Source of the DNA: Pseudoalteromonas sp. SMS1
GTDB taxonomy: Bacteria > Pseudomonadota > Gammaproteobacteria > Enterobacterales > Alteromonadaceae
Assembly (NCBI RefSeq): GCF_021530565.1
Contig: NZ_JAKGBI010000020.1
Location: forward strand, 1 to 64,000
DNA length: 64,000 nucleotides
Direction: 5' to 3'
Below are positions 52,206 to 62,044 of the stretch, in pieces. Position numbers and translations under genes: made by a program. Under the pieces are notes generated by a model. It saw nothing but the letters and a program-made list of their open reading frames with translations, was not told the origin of the DNA and searched no databases. Position 1 is the first letter of the stretch, and each line of letters begins with the position of its first letter.

Positions 52206-53794
52206 CAGTCTACCTTTGGTGGCTTAGAGAAAGTGTGGTACGGTGCAGGTGATGCCACCTGCCATTCTAACCCTTCTGCGCCATCCCACACCTTGTCAGG
52301 TACTGACTCACCACCACGTATGCATTTGAACACCACCGCTACAAATAACAACTGTGATAACCCAAATACAAAGCCACCGACACTGATAATGGCATTGAAA
52401 TCTGCAAACTGCAGTGCATAATCCGGGATCCGCCTTGGCATACCTGCCAAACCCACAAAATGCATTGGGAAAAACAGCACGTTTACGCTGACTAACGACA
52501 TCCAAAAATGCCACTGTGCCAACGTCTCGTTGTACATATTGCCAGTCCATTTAGGCAGCCAATAATATGCGGCCGCCATAATGGAGAACACCGCACCAGT
52601 TACCAGTACATAGTGAAAGTGTGCCACAACGAAGTAAGTATCATGGTATTGAAAATCGGCAGGCGTAATCGCTAACATCAAACCTGAAAAGCCACCTAGT
52701 GTGAATAGCACAATAAACGCAATTGCAAACATCATGGGGATCTCAAAACTAATCGCACCACGCCACATTGTCGCCACCCAGTTAAACACCTTTACGCCTG
52801 TCGGCACCGATATAAGCATGGTTGCATACATGAAGAACAACTCTCCCGCCAATGGCATACCTGTTGTAAACATATGGTGGGCCCACACAACAAATGACAG
52901 CAGTGCGATTGAAGACGTTGCATAAACCATCGACGCATAACCAAACAATTTCTTGCGGGAAAAAGTAGGTACGATGGTCGAGATGATGCCAAAAGCAGGC
53001 AATATCATGATGTATACTTCGGGATGTCCGAAGAACCAAAAAATATGCTGAAACATCACTGGGTCGCCACCACCTGCCGCATCAAAAAAACTCGTACCAA
53101 AGTATTTGTCGGTGAGTACCATGGTTACAGCGCCGGCCAGTACCGGCATAACTGCAATCAATAAAAATGCCGTGATCAACCATGTCCAGACGAATAGAGG
53201 CAGCTTCATCCACGTCATCCCCGAAGCACGCATGTTTACGATGGTGACAATGACATTGATCGCCCCCATGATGGAGCTAATCCCCATAATGTGCACGGCG
53301 AAAACAAACAGCGCTGTATTGTCATTACTGTAAGTGGTAGACAGCGGTGCATAGAATGTCCAACCAAATGCAGGGCCACCACCTTCCATGAAAAGTGACA
53401 TTAATAAAATTGCGAAAGCAAATGGTAAAATCCAAAAGCTCCAGTTATTCATTCTAGGTAGTGCCATATCTGGTGCGCCAATCATCATTGGGATCATCCA
53501 GTTCGCGAGACCCGTAAAAGCTGGCATCACCGCCCCAAAGACCATAACCAGTCCATGCACTGTCGTCATCTGGTTAAAGAAATGCGGATCAACGAGTTGC
53601 ATACCTGGCTGAAATAATTCCGCGCGGATCACCATGGCCATGGCCCCACCAGTTAAAAACATCAACAGTGAAAACAGTAAATACAATGACCCAATATCTT
53701 TGTGGTTTGTGGTATAGAGCCAACGCTTTAATCCCGAAGGTGCGCCGTGAGTATGTTCGTGCGATGCTTGTTGTTCTTCTGCAGTAATAGACAT
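52205..53794 (-). CDS. ctaD: Cytochrome c oxidase subunit I
   Basis: 529 residues with 12 membrane helices. Heme and CuB ligands: H in TVHGLVMVF, GHPEVYIMILP (H with the cross-linked Tyr), AHHMFTTG, and HDTYFVVAHFHYV. The GHPEVY glutamate of the D-channel identifies an aa3-type enzyme. The stop is directly after the start codon A of ctaG. Confidence 0.98.
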   Translation of the reverse strand: MSITAEEQQASHEHTHGAPSGLKRWLYTTNHKDIGSLYLLFSLLMFLTGGAMAMVIRAELFQPGMQLVDPHFFNQMTTVHGLVMVFGAVMPAFTGLANWMIPMMIGAPDMALPRMNNWSFWILPFAFAILLMSLFMEGGGPAFGWTFYAPLSTTYSNDNTALFVFAVHIMGISSIMGAINVIVTIVNMRASGMTWMKLPLFVWTWLITAFLLIAVMPVLAGAVTMVLTDKYFGTSFFDAAGGGDPVMFQHIFWFFGHPEVYIMILPAFGIISTIVPTFSRKKLFGYASMVYATSSIALLSFVVWAHHMFTTGMPLAGELFFMYATMLISVPTGVKVFNWVATMWRGAISFEIPMMFAIAFIVLFTLGGFSGLMLAITPADFQYHDTYFVVAHFHYVLVTGAVFSIMAAAYYWLPKWTGNMYNETLAQWHFWMSLVSVNVLFFPMHFVGLAGMPRRIPDYALQFADFNAIISVGGFVFGLSQLLFVAVVFKCIRGGESVPDKVWDGAEGLEWQVASPAPYHTFSKPPKVD

Positions 53795-54933
53795 TACTCT
53801 TTCTCCTCAGTCGCATCGATAAAGGCTTGAATTTGTCCTGGTTGAATGACTTCCCCAGTTTCATTTCCCCAACTATTTCTCTTGTAGGTAATCACACCTG
53901 CAATCTCGGTCAGTGTCAGCTGCTTACCAAATGCCTGCATCGCAGTCCCAGGTCTACCATTGACGAGAATATCGATGTGCGCTTTGAGTTCTCCATTGAC
54001 CACAGGACTTCCTTTCATCGCAGGAAACACGCCAGGCAACCCCATACCCGTTGGTTGATGGCATGCCGCACAATACGCCATATACACTCTTTCCCCTTCG
54101 GCCATTAACGCTTCTTTAGACAAGGTTGTTGTGGCAGAAGCCGCTTCTGCCGCAGCCGCTTGCTGTTTGGCTTGTTTCGCTTCAGCTAACCAAAGTTCAA
54201 ACGCCTCTGGGTTACGTGCATCAACAACGATCGGCATAAAGCCATGGTCTTTGCCGCACAGCTCGGCACATTGGCCTCGATACAACCCCTCCTCATTTAC
54301 GCGGGTCCACGCCTCGTTGATAAAGCCCGGATTCGCATCTTTTTTTACTGCAAAGTCAGGTACCCACCAGGAGTGGATAACGTCATCGGAGGTTAATAAA
54401 AATCGAACTTTACGGTCGGTTGGGATGACCAGCGGTTTGTCTACTTCCAGCAAGTAATGCTCTTGTTTTGTTTCTTGATTATTAATTTGCTCTCTGGGCG
54501 TAGAGAGCACAGAAAAAAAGTCAACGTCATGCCCCATGTACTCGTAATGCCATTTCCATTGCGAGCCCGTCACCTTGATTGTGAGATCTGATTTACTGGT
54601 GTCTTCCATCGCGATGAGGGTTTTTGTCGCCGGAATGGCCATCACCACTAAAATGAGAAACGGCACCGCAGTCCAAAATATCTCAACTTTAGTACTTTCG
54701 TGAAACTGAGCAGGCTCCGCACCTTTGGATTTACGATGGTGTATCAAGGCCCAAAACATCACAGAAAAAACAATGATCCCAATGACGCAACAAATCAAAA
54801 AGATGGTCATATGAAGCTCGTAAACCTCATGACTCACATCAGTCACACCCTGACGTAGGTTATAGTCACTAGACAGTGCACGAGTGCTAAAAAGCCATAA
54901 CAAAACAAAAGCCTGTAATTTATAAAGATTCAT
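53794..54933 (-). CDS. ctaC: Cytochrome c oxidase subunit II with fused cytochrome c domain
   Basis: 379 residues. Signal peptide to about residue 21; membrane helices at about 40-62 and 88-108. The CuA domain is complete (H in DDVIHSWW; GQCAELCGKDHGFM). A C-terminal class I cytochrome c domain follows (about 285-375) with CAACHQ heme binding and a methionine in AMQAFG. This makes a caa3-like subunit II. First gene of the operon ctaC-D-G-E, SURF1, orphan, ctaA-ctaB, SCO. Confidence 0.97.
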   Translation of the reverse strand: MNLYKLQAFVLLWLFSTRALSSDYNLRQGVTDVSHEVYELHMTIFLICCVIGIIVFSVMFWALIHHRKSKGAEPAQFHESTKVEIFWTAVPFLILVVMAIPATKTLIAMEDTSKSDLTIKVTGSQWKWHYEYMGHDVDFFSVLSTPREQINNQETKQEHYLLEVDKPLVIPTDRKVRFLLTSDDVIHSWWVPDFAVKKDANPGFINEAWTRVNEEGLYRGQCAELCGKDHGFMPIVVDARNPEAFELWLAEAKQAKQQAAAAEAASATTTLSKEALMAEGERVYMAYCAACHQPTGMGLPGVFPAMKGSPVVNGELKAHIDILVNGRPGTAMQAFGKQLTLTEIAGVITYKRNSWGNETGEVIQPGQIQAFIDATEEKE

Positions 54934-55470
54934 GTGGCGTCTCCGCTTTCCTGTCGAGATAAGCTCAAAGGATTTTTATTATTGGGTGACTGTCAAAAGG
55001 CATAATTTATTGCCAATACCGCACGACTCCCTTAACAACTAGTCAATAAATAAACAGCTTGCAAGTTTTATTACTGTGAATATCCAGTTTTATTTAGGTT
55101 AACTATTCTCAACAAAAACTCAGGTACAGATACGAGAATAAGATGCATTGCTAATAATACAGTGTCCCTCTTTTTTTAAATTAAAACGTCATAAAAAAAT
55201 ATAGCTAAAAATTTCAGTTACTTTAATTTAAAAACGCTTTTTAATCTCTGTTGAAAAAGGAACAACCACGGTGAGGCTAACGACGGTTAAGGATAAGTTG
55301 TGAGTTAACAATTTAAATAAAATGTTCTTTACCTAGTTGAGGTATAAACGTGAAAGAAGATTAACATTCGTGACAAACTTTAATCTCAATGACTGTGAAG
55401 CATAAATCGAACAAAGCAGCCTGTGTGGCTGCTTCATGAAAGTGCATTTACTTAGTTTTAAATAACTTAA
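54934..55470. other. 537-bp AT-rich intergenic region upstream of ctaC
   Basis: No credible open frame on either strand. It should hold the ctaC promoter near its left end and, at 55414-55434, a hairpin (separate entry) that ends the peptide transcript. Base composition is richer in A/T than the coding regions around it. Confidence 0.7.
55414..55434 (-). terminator. Hairpin downstream of the small peptide gene
   Basis: Perfect 8-bp stem AAGCAGCC / GGCTGCTT with a 5-nt loop, 36 bp past the peptide stop codon on the minus strand. The run after it (TGTTCGATTT) is only weakly T-rich. Confidence 0.55.
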
Positions 55471-55626
55471 TTACGCACAGGGTAATGTGTTGTCGTGCTG
55501 TGTAATGCAGTGGCTTGCCGTCCTGTGATGCCCTGCTCCGCCAATGTTTGGCGTTACATCCAAAGAAAGAGACTTTTTACTTTGATTTAGGTTTTTAAGC
55601 GGTGTTTTTTTAATTTTAATGTTCAT
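55471..55626 (-). CDS. Small precursor-like peptide with leader, GG site and Cys/Thr core
   Basis: 51 residues, with a strong AAGGAA Shine-Dalgarno 6 nt before the ATG at 55626. The layout is that of a ribosomal peptide precursor: a basic, repetitive leader (MNIKIKKTPLKNLNQSKKS), a spacer (LSLDVTPNI), GG at 29-30, then a 21-residue core rich in His and Thr with two cysteines (C40 and C50). Similar K-x-L-N-K-K ... TP-x-(I/V)-GG peptides are known to me from Pseudoalteromonas and related genera, often as unnamed short proteins; I cannot confirm this by search. No lanthionine or other tailoring enzyme is next to it. It lies 151 bp downstream of the serine hydrolase gene on the same strand. Confidence 0.7.
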   Translation of the reverse strand: MNIKIKKTPLKNLNQSKKSLSLDVTPNIGGAGHHRTASHCITQHDNTLPCA

Positions 55627-55777
55627 AAATATTCCTTTTTATTTCCGTAGTTGGAAATATCAAACTAGCCTTGCGAATAATTTAAGTCAATGAAAAATAA
55701 TAATTTATAAATTATTTAATTCTCTACATCAGGCTTATTTTTAAAATAGGCATTATTAATTATAAAAATTAGAGTCG

Positions 55778-57010
55778 CTAATTTATTGTCACATCCGCAA
55801 AGATAGGAAGGATATTTTCAGACACTAACTTCATTGTTTCATCATTACGTTCATGTGCCGTTGTCACGACAATTAAATCCAAATCATCAACGAGAACAAT
55901 ATATTGACCACCGCCCCCTTGCGCAGATCGCGTACTATAATATTGCCTGCCCACCTTCATATCAGCTTGCCACCAATAGTAGCCGTAACCCGCATTGAGA
56001 ACAGTCTCGCCAGTAAAAAAGATATCGGCATCTTTGTGCTCAATGATTTTATGAGTAGAGCGCGTCATAAAAACTTCTGGGATAAGTTGTGTGCCTTGCC
56101 ATTTACCACCATTAGAAGCCAGTAACCCAATCTTCAACATATCGCGAGACAATAATTGCGACCCATACGGTCCCATCGGCAAGCCGCTTACATCATCTCG
56201 CCAGTTAAAGTTGTTAATTCCCAATTTCTTTAATAGCTCATTCTCAATAAAGTTTCGTGCGCCACCTGGCACAACGGCATTTAACACTTGCATCACTAAA
56301 ATGGGATCTTCACTTTGATAATGAAAGACTTGTTGTTGTGCAGTAATCGGCGCTGTTGCTTCAAAAAATGCTTGTACTTGATTTTGGCCTTTCATTTTAC
56401 TTTGACTGTTTTGTAGCACTTCTTTTTGTTGCGCATTGATCCTTAGCCCTGAACGCATCGTCATTGCTTGATGAAGCGTAATGGTTGTCACCCCTTCGAC
56501 AAACTTCTCGGGGTCTAACTCTGCCAAAAAGCTCACTATCGGCTTATTTAAATCGGCCATACTTAGATACCCCAACTGAATCGCTCTGCCTACCGCCAAA
56601 CTGAGATACGCCTTGGTTGTCGATGCCTGCCAATGAGGAAGGTCCGCGCGCCCACGTCGAAAATATGATTCAAAAACCAACTTACCGTGCTGTGCAATCA
56701 ACACACTGTCATAGCGACCAAACTGTGGTGTTGAAAGTGCCTTTGCCAGCGTGATGATCTTAGTTCTACGCGCGCCATTTTTATCCAACTCCCCCACCAT
56801 AATCCCGTCTTCTTTCTTTTGTGGAGAGAGATCAACAAACGGTTCAATTAAATCCGGTAGTTTCCTAAAGGGCAACTCAGTTTCAGCCTGAGATGCGCGT
56901 GGAGCAAGCGCTAAATCGGGAGCCGGTATTGCTGCTGCCTGTGCAATAGCAAAGAAACAGCTCATTACGATCATCGCCTTTTTCACGGTGCTGTTAATAC
57001 ACTCAAACAT
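55778..57010 (-). CDS. Secreted serine hydrolase of the beta-lactamase/DD-peptidase fold
   Basis: 410 residues. Signal peptide to about residue 27. Class C-like motifs: the nucleophile in ASTTK (S-x-x-K, about 130), a Y-Q-S triad at about 225, and a later GGGGQYIVLVDD that corresponds to the K/HTG strand region. Such proteins hydrolyse esters, D-peptides or beta-lactams; the substrate is unknown. The ATG at 57010 has a GGAGG Shine-Dalgarno. It follows the esterase by 10 bp and precedes the small peptide. Confidence 0.88.
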   Translation of the reverse strand: MFECINSTVKKAMIVMSCFFAIAQAAAIPAPDLALAPRASQAETELPFRKLPDLIEPFVDLSPQKKEDGIMVGELDKNGARRTKIITLAKALSTPQFGRYDSVLIAQHGKLVFESYFRRGRADLPHWQASTTKAYLSLAVGRAIQLGYLSMADLNKPIVSFLAELDPEKFVEGVTTITLHQAMTMRSGLRINAQQKEVLQNSQSKMKGQNQVQAFFEATAPITAQQQVFHYQSEDPILVMQVLNAVVPGGARNFIENELLKKLGINNFNWRDDVSGLPMGPYGSQLLSRDMLKIGLLASNGGKWQGTQLIPEVFMTRSTHKIIEHKDADIFFTGETVLNAGYGYYWWQADMKVGRQYYSTRSAQGGGGQYIVLVDDLDLIVVTTAHERNDETMKLVSENILPIFADVTIN

Positions 57011-57020
57011 GGTTGCCTCC

Positions 57021-57866
57021 TTAATGCACTGTACTCTGGTGTTGTGATAACCAAGCTACACCGCGTGCCGCCGTCATAGGCACGGCTTGAGAATGATCCC
57101 CCCTCATGACTTCATGTGTCAGTGACATGTTGCTCTGGCTACTGGATTTAAGCTTGGTAAGTAAGGTGTCTACGTGCTGACTTAACCGTCCCTCTTTATC
57201 GCCATACGAAATAAATACATTGGCGCTGATGTTGTTTTTTTTATCCAAAAGCATGCTCAAATAATCGACACTGCCACCAATAGAAGGACTGCCCAAAATG
57301 TAATACTTGAAAGTGTCTGGGTGTGCGAGCAATGCATACAGGCCAAACTGGCCTCCGAGCGAATAACCAAAATAAGCGCGTTGCGCTGGTCTTGTGCGAT
57401 AACGCTTCTCCACCAAGTTAAATACATCTTGGCGGATAAAGGCCAAATGTTCGTTCGCTTTGCCAAATTGATACTTTGCTTGACGTTTTAAATCTTTAGA
57501 TGATGTCACGGTATAGTCACGAAAACGGCTAAGATGGGCCCCTGACGCACTCAGCATCTGTTCATCCATGTCTTTTTGCCAAGATATCCCAACTAAAATG
57601 ACCTCATCCATCAAAAATGTGGTGGCAGCCGATAACAGATCAATCTGCCATACCGCATCAGTGTAATAGATCACAGGAAAGTGCTGTTTGGGTTTGTCGG
57701 CATATCCCTCTGGCAGTTTTATTAACAGTTCATATTGCCCACCATTCACAGAGTTTTTTATCGGTACGACCTCCGTCCTAGGCATCGAATAGGCGTCGAA
57801 TACTTTTGCTTGTAACTTTAAAAATGGCAAACATGCCATGACTACAATCACGATATATTTCTTCAT
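57021..57866 (-). CDS. Secreted alpha/beta hydrolase, esterase D/enterochelin-esterase-like
   Basis: 281 residues. Signal peptide to about residue 20 (LKLQAK). PF00756-type fold: FPVIYYTDAVWQ, nucleophile elbow GYSLGGQFGL (serine about 169), acidic residue in SYGDKEGR and histidine near GDHSQAVP. These enzymes cleave esters of siderophores, S-formylglutathione or surface mycolates; here the substrate is unknown. Operon with the serine hydrolase; divergent from the regulator at 58115. Confidence 0.88.
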   Translation of the reverse strand: MKKYIVIVVMACLPFLKLQAKVFDAYSMPRTEVVPIKNSVNGGQYELLIKLPEGYADKPKQHFPVIYYTDAVWQIDLLSAATTFLMDEVILVGISWQKDMDEQMLSASGAHLSRFRDYTVTSSKDLKRQAKYQFGKANEHLAFIRQDVFNLVEKRYRTRPAQRAYFGYSLGGQFGLYALLAHPDTFKYYILGSPSIGGSVDYLSMLLDKKNNISANVFISYGDKEGRLSQHVDTLLTKLKSSSQSNMSLTHEVMRGDHSQAVPMTAARGVAWLSQHQSTVH

Positions 57867-58114
57867 TGCAATTCCTCAGTTAATACACACGAAATTATGT
57901 ATGCTGTTCAATAATCTCTGAGCTAAATTAACGATGACCCCATCACCTTGCATGACGTTAAACTGATGTTTAAGTGATTTATGCCAAACCAACAAAAAAG
58001 CATAATAATCAACAAATTATAAATGTGATTTTGTTAAAGAGCAGTTTGTGTTACTCTCATTTTGCGGATTTAGAATACATTTATTGATTAGTTTCAGATT
58101 GAGTAAGAAGGACT

Positions 58115-60253
58115 ATGACGCAACAATACTGGGTTGGTGATTTTTTTGTTGATATTTCTCGCAACCAAATCACATACCAAGAGCACACCCAAATACTCGC
58201 CCCAAAAGCCATTGCTGTACTGACCACATTAGCGCAACACCAAGGTCATGTTGTGAGCCAGGATACCCTCCTAGATACGGTTTGGGCGAACACGGTTGTT
58301 TCACCAAATACCTTACAGCGTAGTATTGCTCAATTACGAAAAGCATTGGGAGATGATGGCAAGGTCCAAGTCATCATAAAAACCCATGCAAAACAGGGGT
58401 ACAGCTTAGAAAGCACGGTCAAATGGCAACATAAAGACAATACCCAGACGTCACAACCAACGGCTGAAGCTCTCAATCAATCCTCCCCATCAACCCCTGG
58501 GGTTTCCCAAGTAAATCATCCAACCGTGCTCAAACGTGCCGCTCTAATCCTTGGCAGTGCCGCATTGCTCTCATTGGCGCTCTTTTCTATACCCGAACGG
58601 GCGCCCACAAAGTTAGAGATTGCCAAGCTCAATGCGCTAACCGCGACTGATCACAGAGAAAATGCGGGGGTATATTCTCCTGATGGCAAATATGTGGTAT
58701 TTCACCGTTATGAGGAACGGCTCTGTATCAATAATATTTGGGCTAAAAGCACAACAACACAGGAAGAATTTCAGCTCACACAACAGCTCAATTCCCATGG
58801 TTCTCACACTTTCTCGGAAGATGGCAGTACACTTTACTTCATTCAGGAACAAGACTGTCGACAACCCATAACACAAAAGCAATGCTATAAGTTGATGGGC
58901 TTGGATTTTGCCAAGTCATTGCATAGTGCACAGTTACCCTCAACGCTCATGGAGTGTAAAAACACCCGAATTAATACACCGATTTGGATGCAAGGTAATC
59001 AAATCGCGCTTCTACAACAAAGCGAACAACGCTGGAAACTCATCAGCTATGCGATTGATGAGCAACAAAGCCGCGATATATTTTCCCCAGCGCAGGGCAG
59101 CGTTATTGATTACGATTACTCCCTCACTGATGATTTAATTGCCCTCACTCATGTGGACGGCGATGGCACCTATAATTTAACGATGTTAAAACCAGATGGC
59201 ACCGTCATATCACAAAACCGTATCAAGCGTCCGCCTGAAATCGCAAAACACCGCTTTATTTATCCTAACTTTTCACCATTTAAAGAAAAGCTGATGTTTA
59301 GCACTGGACGACAATTATTTACCCTCTCATACGCGGGGGATATCTCAACTATTGACTTACCAATCGATGTACCAATGGGCGCGCCAAGGTTTCATCCAGA
59401 TGGTTCTCGATTACTGGTGATCAAAGGGTTTTACGACAGAGACATGGCAAGCTTTTCTCTATCTGAAATGGCAGCTCATTATGAAAACCCACTCCGAGAT
59501 AAACATCGCCAGTTACATACCATAGAGTCACGGTCAATCACATCAGAGGGCGGGGCAACCTTTCAACCCAATGGCCATTTATTGGCGTTTTATACTTTTC
59601 GTTCAGGTATTCAGCAAGTGTGGATAAAGGAGAACAGCAAAGTCAGGCAACTCTCTAATTTCCCTCTTGATTCATATTTATATGGGATGCATTGGGCTAG
59701 GGATGGACAGAGCTTATTGGTCAATGTATCAAAGGAATTACAACGCCTTTCTCTTACGGGCGATATTCAAACCTTTGCATTTAATTACCCAATAGAACAG
59801 CTATTTTATTGGGATAGCCTTAATCACACTGCCTTGGCGAATATACGTATTAACGGCATAACTAAATTTGCCGAACTCAACCTGGCGCAATTAAGCCATA
59901 AAGTTTTAACAAATAGTCCGGTAAACTGGGCTCAAAAAGACAGTAAAGGCGGACTCATCTATACCGATGGGCTGGATAGATTTTGGCGCTCTGGTTCATT
60001 AGAAGATACGCTAATAGATGCTCTCAATGAGCAAGGCAGTAACTTGCGATTTATCATTGATAACGACATTATTTACGGCGTCAATGAGCAATTTCAGTTG
60101 TGGCGTTATGAACTTGAAACCCAGCAATTTAAACTCATCGGTGACATGCCTAGAAACCTCGATTACTTAAGTGATGTGCATAACGACACCGCGTTTATTT
60201 CACTGCGGATCGAAGCCAAAAAAGAACTTGCTGAACTCGTATTAAAGCAATAG
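58115..60253 (+). CDS. Membrane-bound winged-helix regulator with C-terminal beta-propeller repeats (CadC/ToxR-like)
   Basis: 712 residues. OmpR-type winged-helix DNA-binding domain (about 5-105; LAPKAIAVLTTLAQHQGHVVS, SPNTLQRSIAQLRKALGDD), a Gln/Thr/Ser linker, one membrane helix (about 146-165) and a periplasmic region of WD40-like/TolB-type PD40 repeats (AGVYSPDGKYVVFHR, MGAPRFHPDGSRLLV, GGATFQPNGHLLAF). Such one-component regulators sense a periplasmic signal directly. Divergent from the hydrolase operon with 248 bp between starts, so it is the natural candidate for its control. The intergenic region is AT-rich; I saw no other gene in it. Confidence 0.92.
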   Translation: MTQQYWVGDFFVDISRNQITYQEHTQILAPKAIAVLTTLAQHQGHVVSQDTLLDTVWANTVVSPNTLQRSIAQLRKALGDDGKVQVIIKTHAKQGYSLESTVKWQHKDNTQTSQPTAEALNQSSPSTPGVSQVNHPTVLKRAALILGSAALLSLALFSIPERAPTKLEIAKLNALTATDHRENAGVYSPDGKYVVFHRYEERLCINNIWAKSTTTQEEFQLTQQLNSHGSHTFSEDGSTLYFIQEQDCRQPITQKQCYKLMGLDFAKSLHSAQLPSTLMECKNTRINTPIWMQGNQIALLQQSEQRWKLISYAIDEQQSRDIFSPAQGSVIDYDYSLTDDLIALTHVDGDGTYNLTMLKPDGTVISQNRIKRPPEIAKHRFIYPNFSPFKEKLMFSTGRQLFTLSYAGDISTIDLPIDVPMGAPRFHPDGSRLLVIKGFYDRDMASFSLSEMAAHYENPLRDKHRQLHTIESRSITSEGGATFQPNGHLLAFYTFRSGIQQVWIKENSKVRQLSNFPLDSYLYGMHWARDGQSLLVNVSKELQRLSLTGDIQTFAFNYPIEQLFYWDSLNHTALANIRINGITKFAELNLAQLSHKVLTNSPVNWAQKDSKGGLIYTDGLDRFWRSGSLEDTLIDALNEQGSNLRFIIDNDIIYGVNEQFQLWRYELETQQFKLIGDMPRNLDYLSDVHNDTAFISLRIEAKKELAELVLKQ

Positions 60254-60283
60254 CGGTCGGTAAAATACCCGCCCGCAAGATCA

Positions 60284-60313
60284 AAAAAGCCCAAGCATTT
60301 GCTCGGGCTTTTT
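60284..60313. terminator. Bidirectional terminator between the regulator and groL
   Basis: Stem AAAAAGCCC / GGGCTTTTT with inner AGC / GCT pairs, A-rich and T-rich flanks on both sides. It ends the regulator (+) and the groSL operon (-). Confidence 0.9.
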
Positions 60314-60334
60314 CAGTATAAACGAAAGCGCTGA

Positions 60335-61984
60335 TTACATCATGCCGCCCATGCCGCCCATACCACCCATGCCGCCCATGTCTGGTGCCGCAGCAGGCTC
60401 ATCCTTTGGAATTTCAGCAACCATTGCTTCTGTTGTGATCATTAGGCCAGCAACAGATGCTGCAAACTGTAGTGCAGAACGTGTTACTTTCGTTGGGTCA
60501 AGGATACCCATTTCAATCATGTCGTCGTACTGGCCGTTTGCCGCGTTGTAACCGTAGTTACCTTCACCAGCTTTAACCGCGTTAACAACCACTGATGCTT
60601 CATCACCTGCATTTGAAACGATTTGACGAAGTGGCGCTTCCATCGCACGTAGTGCAACTTTAACACCGTGGTTTTGGTCTTCGTTGTCACCTTCAAGACC
60701 TGCGATCTTGCTAGCAACACGAACGAGTGCAACACCACCACCTGGGACCACACCTTCTTCAACCGCTGCGCGAGTTGCATGTAATGCATCTTCAACGCGG
60801 TCTTTCTTCTCTTTCATTTCAACTTCAGTGGCTGCGCCAACTTTGATAACTGCAACACCGCCAGCCAATTTTGCCATGCGCTCTTGTAGTTTTTCTTTGT
60901 CGTAATCTGAAGTCGCTTCTTCGATTTGTGCTTTGATTTGTGAAACGCGACCGTCGATAGCAGCTTGCTCACCAACACCATCGATGATTGTTGTGTCGTC
61001 TTTAGTGATAACAACGCGCTTAGCAGTACCAAGGTCTTCTAGTGTTGCTTTTTCAAGCTCTAGGCCGATTTCTTCAGAAATCACAGTACCACCCGTTAGG
61101 ATAGCGATATCTTGTAGCATTGCCTTACGACGGTCACCGAAACCAGGTGCTTTAACAGCAGCTACTTTTACGATACCACGCATGTTGTTTACAACTAGCG
61201 TTGCCAATGCTTCACCTTCAAGGTCTTCGGCAATGATAAGTAGTGGCTTGCTTGTCTTAGCAACACCTTCTAGTGTAGGAAGTAGTTCACGGATGTTAGA
61301 TACTTTCTTGTCTACCAGCAGAATATGTGGGTTGTCTAGCTCAACTTGGCCTTTTTCAGCGTTGTTGATGAAGTATGGAGATAGGTAACCGCGGTCAAAC
61401 TGCATACCTTCTACAACGTCTAGTTCATTCTCTAGAGATTGACCTTCTTCAACTGTGATAACGCCAGATTCACGACCTACTTTTTCCATCGCTTCTGCAA
61501 TGATGTCACCAATTTCTTTATCTGAGTTTGCAGAGATAGTACCTACCTGTGCAATTGCCTTGGTGTCAGCACAAGGTGCAGAAAGCGCTTTTAGTTCTTC
61601 AACCGCTGCAACGACTGCTTTGTCGATACCGCGCTTAAGATCCATTGGATTCATGCCTGCAGCAACAGACTTAAGGCCTTCGTTTACGATTGATTGTGCA
61701 AGTACCGTTGCCGTTGTTGTACCGTCACCCGCTGCATCGTTTGCTTTTGATGCAACTTCTTTCACCATCTGTGCGCCCATGTTCTCGAACTTGTCTTCAA
61801 GTTCGATCTCTTTCGCTACAGATACACCATCTTTAGTAATTGTTGGTGCGCCGAATGACTTATCAAGTACAACGTTACGACCTTTAGGACCCAGTGTTAC
61901 TTTTACTGCGTCAGCTAATACATTAACGCCCTGAAGCATTTTAGTGCGAGCGTCACCTGCAAAACGAACTTCTTTTGCTGCCAT
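60335..61984 (-). CDS. groL: Chaperonin GroEL
   Basis: 549 residues, the usual length. The ATP-binding DGTTTATVL and EEGVVPGGGVALVR are conserved, and the C-terminus ends in the GGM repeat tail (MGGMGGMGGMGGMM). Folds substrate proteins together with GroES. Confidence 0.99.
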   Translation of the reverse strand: MAAKEVRFAGDARTKMLQGVNVLADAVKVTLGPKGRNVVLDKSFGAPTITKDGVSVAKEIELEDKFENMGAQMVKEVASKANDAAGDGTTTATVLAQSIVNEGLKSVAAGMNPMDLKRGIDKAVVAAVEELKALSAPCADTKAIAQVGTISANSDKEIGDIIAEAMEKVGRESGVITVEEGQSLENELDVVEGMQFDRGYLSPYFINNAEKGQVELDNPHILLVDKKVSNIRELLPTLEGVAKTSKPLLIIAEDLEGEALATLVVNNMRGIVKVAAVKAPGFGDRRKAMLQDIAILTGGTVISEEIGLELEKATLEDLGTAKRVVITKDDTTIIDGVGEQAAIDGRVSQIKAQIEEATSDYDKEKLQERMAKLAGGVAVIKVGAATEVEMKEKKDRVEDALHATRAAVEEGVVPGGGVALVRVASKIAGLEGDNEDQNHGVKVALRAMEAPLRQIVSNAGDEASVVVNAVKAGEGNYGYNAANGQYDDMIEMGILDPTKVTRSALQFAASVAGLMITTEAMVAEIPKDEPAAAPDMGGMGGMGGMGGMM

Positions 61985-62044
61985 GTTTTTATTCCTCTAA
62001 ATTCTTTTCGTTAAAAGCTACTTTGTATTTTTACAAGCGGATGC

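Noticed and set aside
60342..60551. Proline/methionine-rich frame antisense to groL
   Set aside because: It is the complement of the GGM repeats of GroEL and not a gene.
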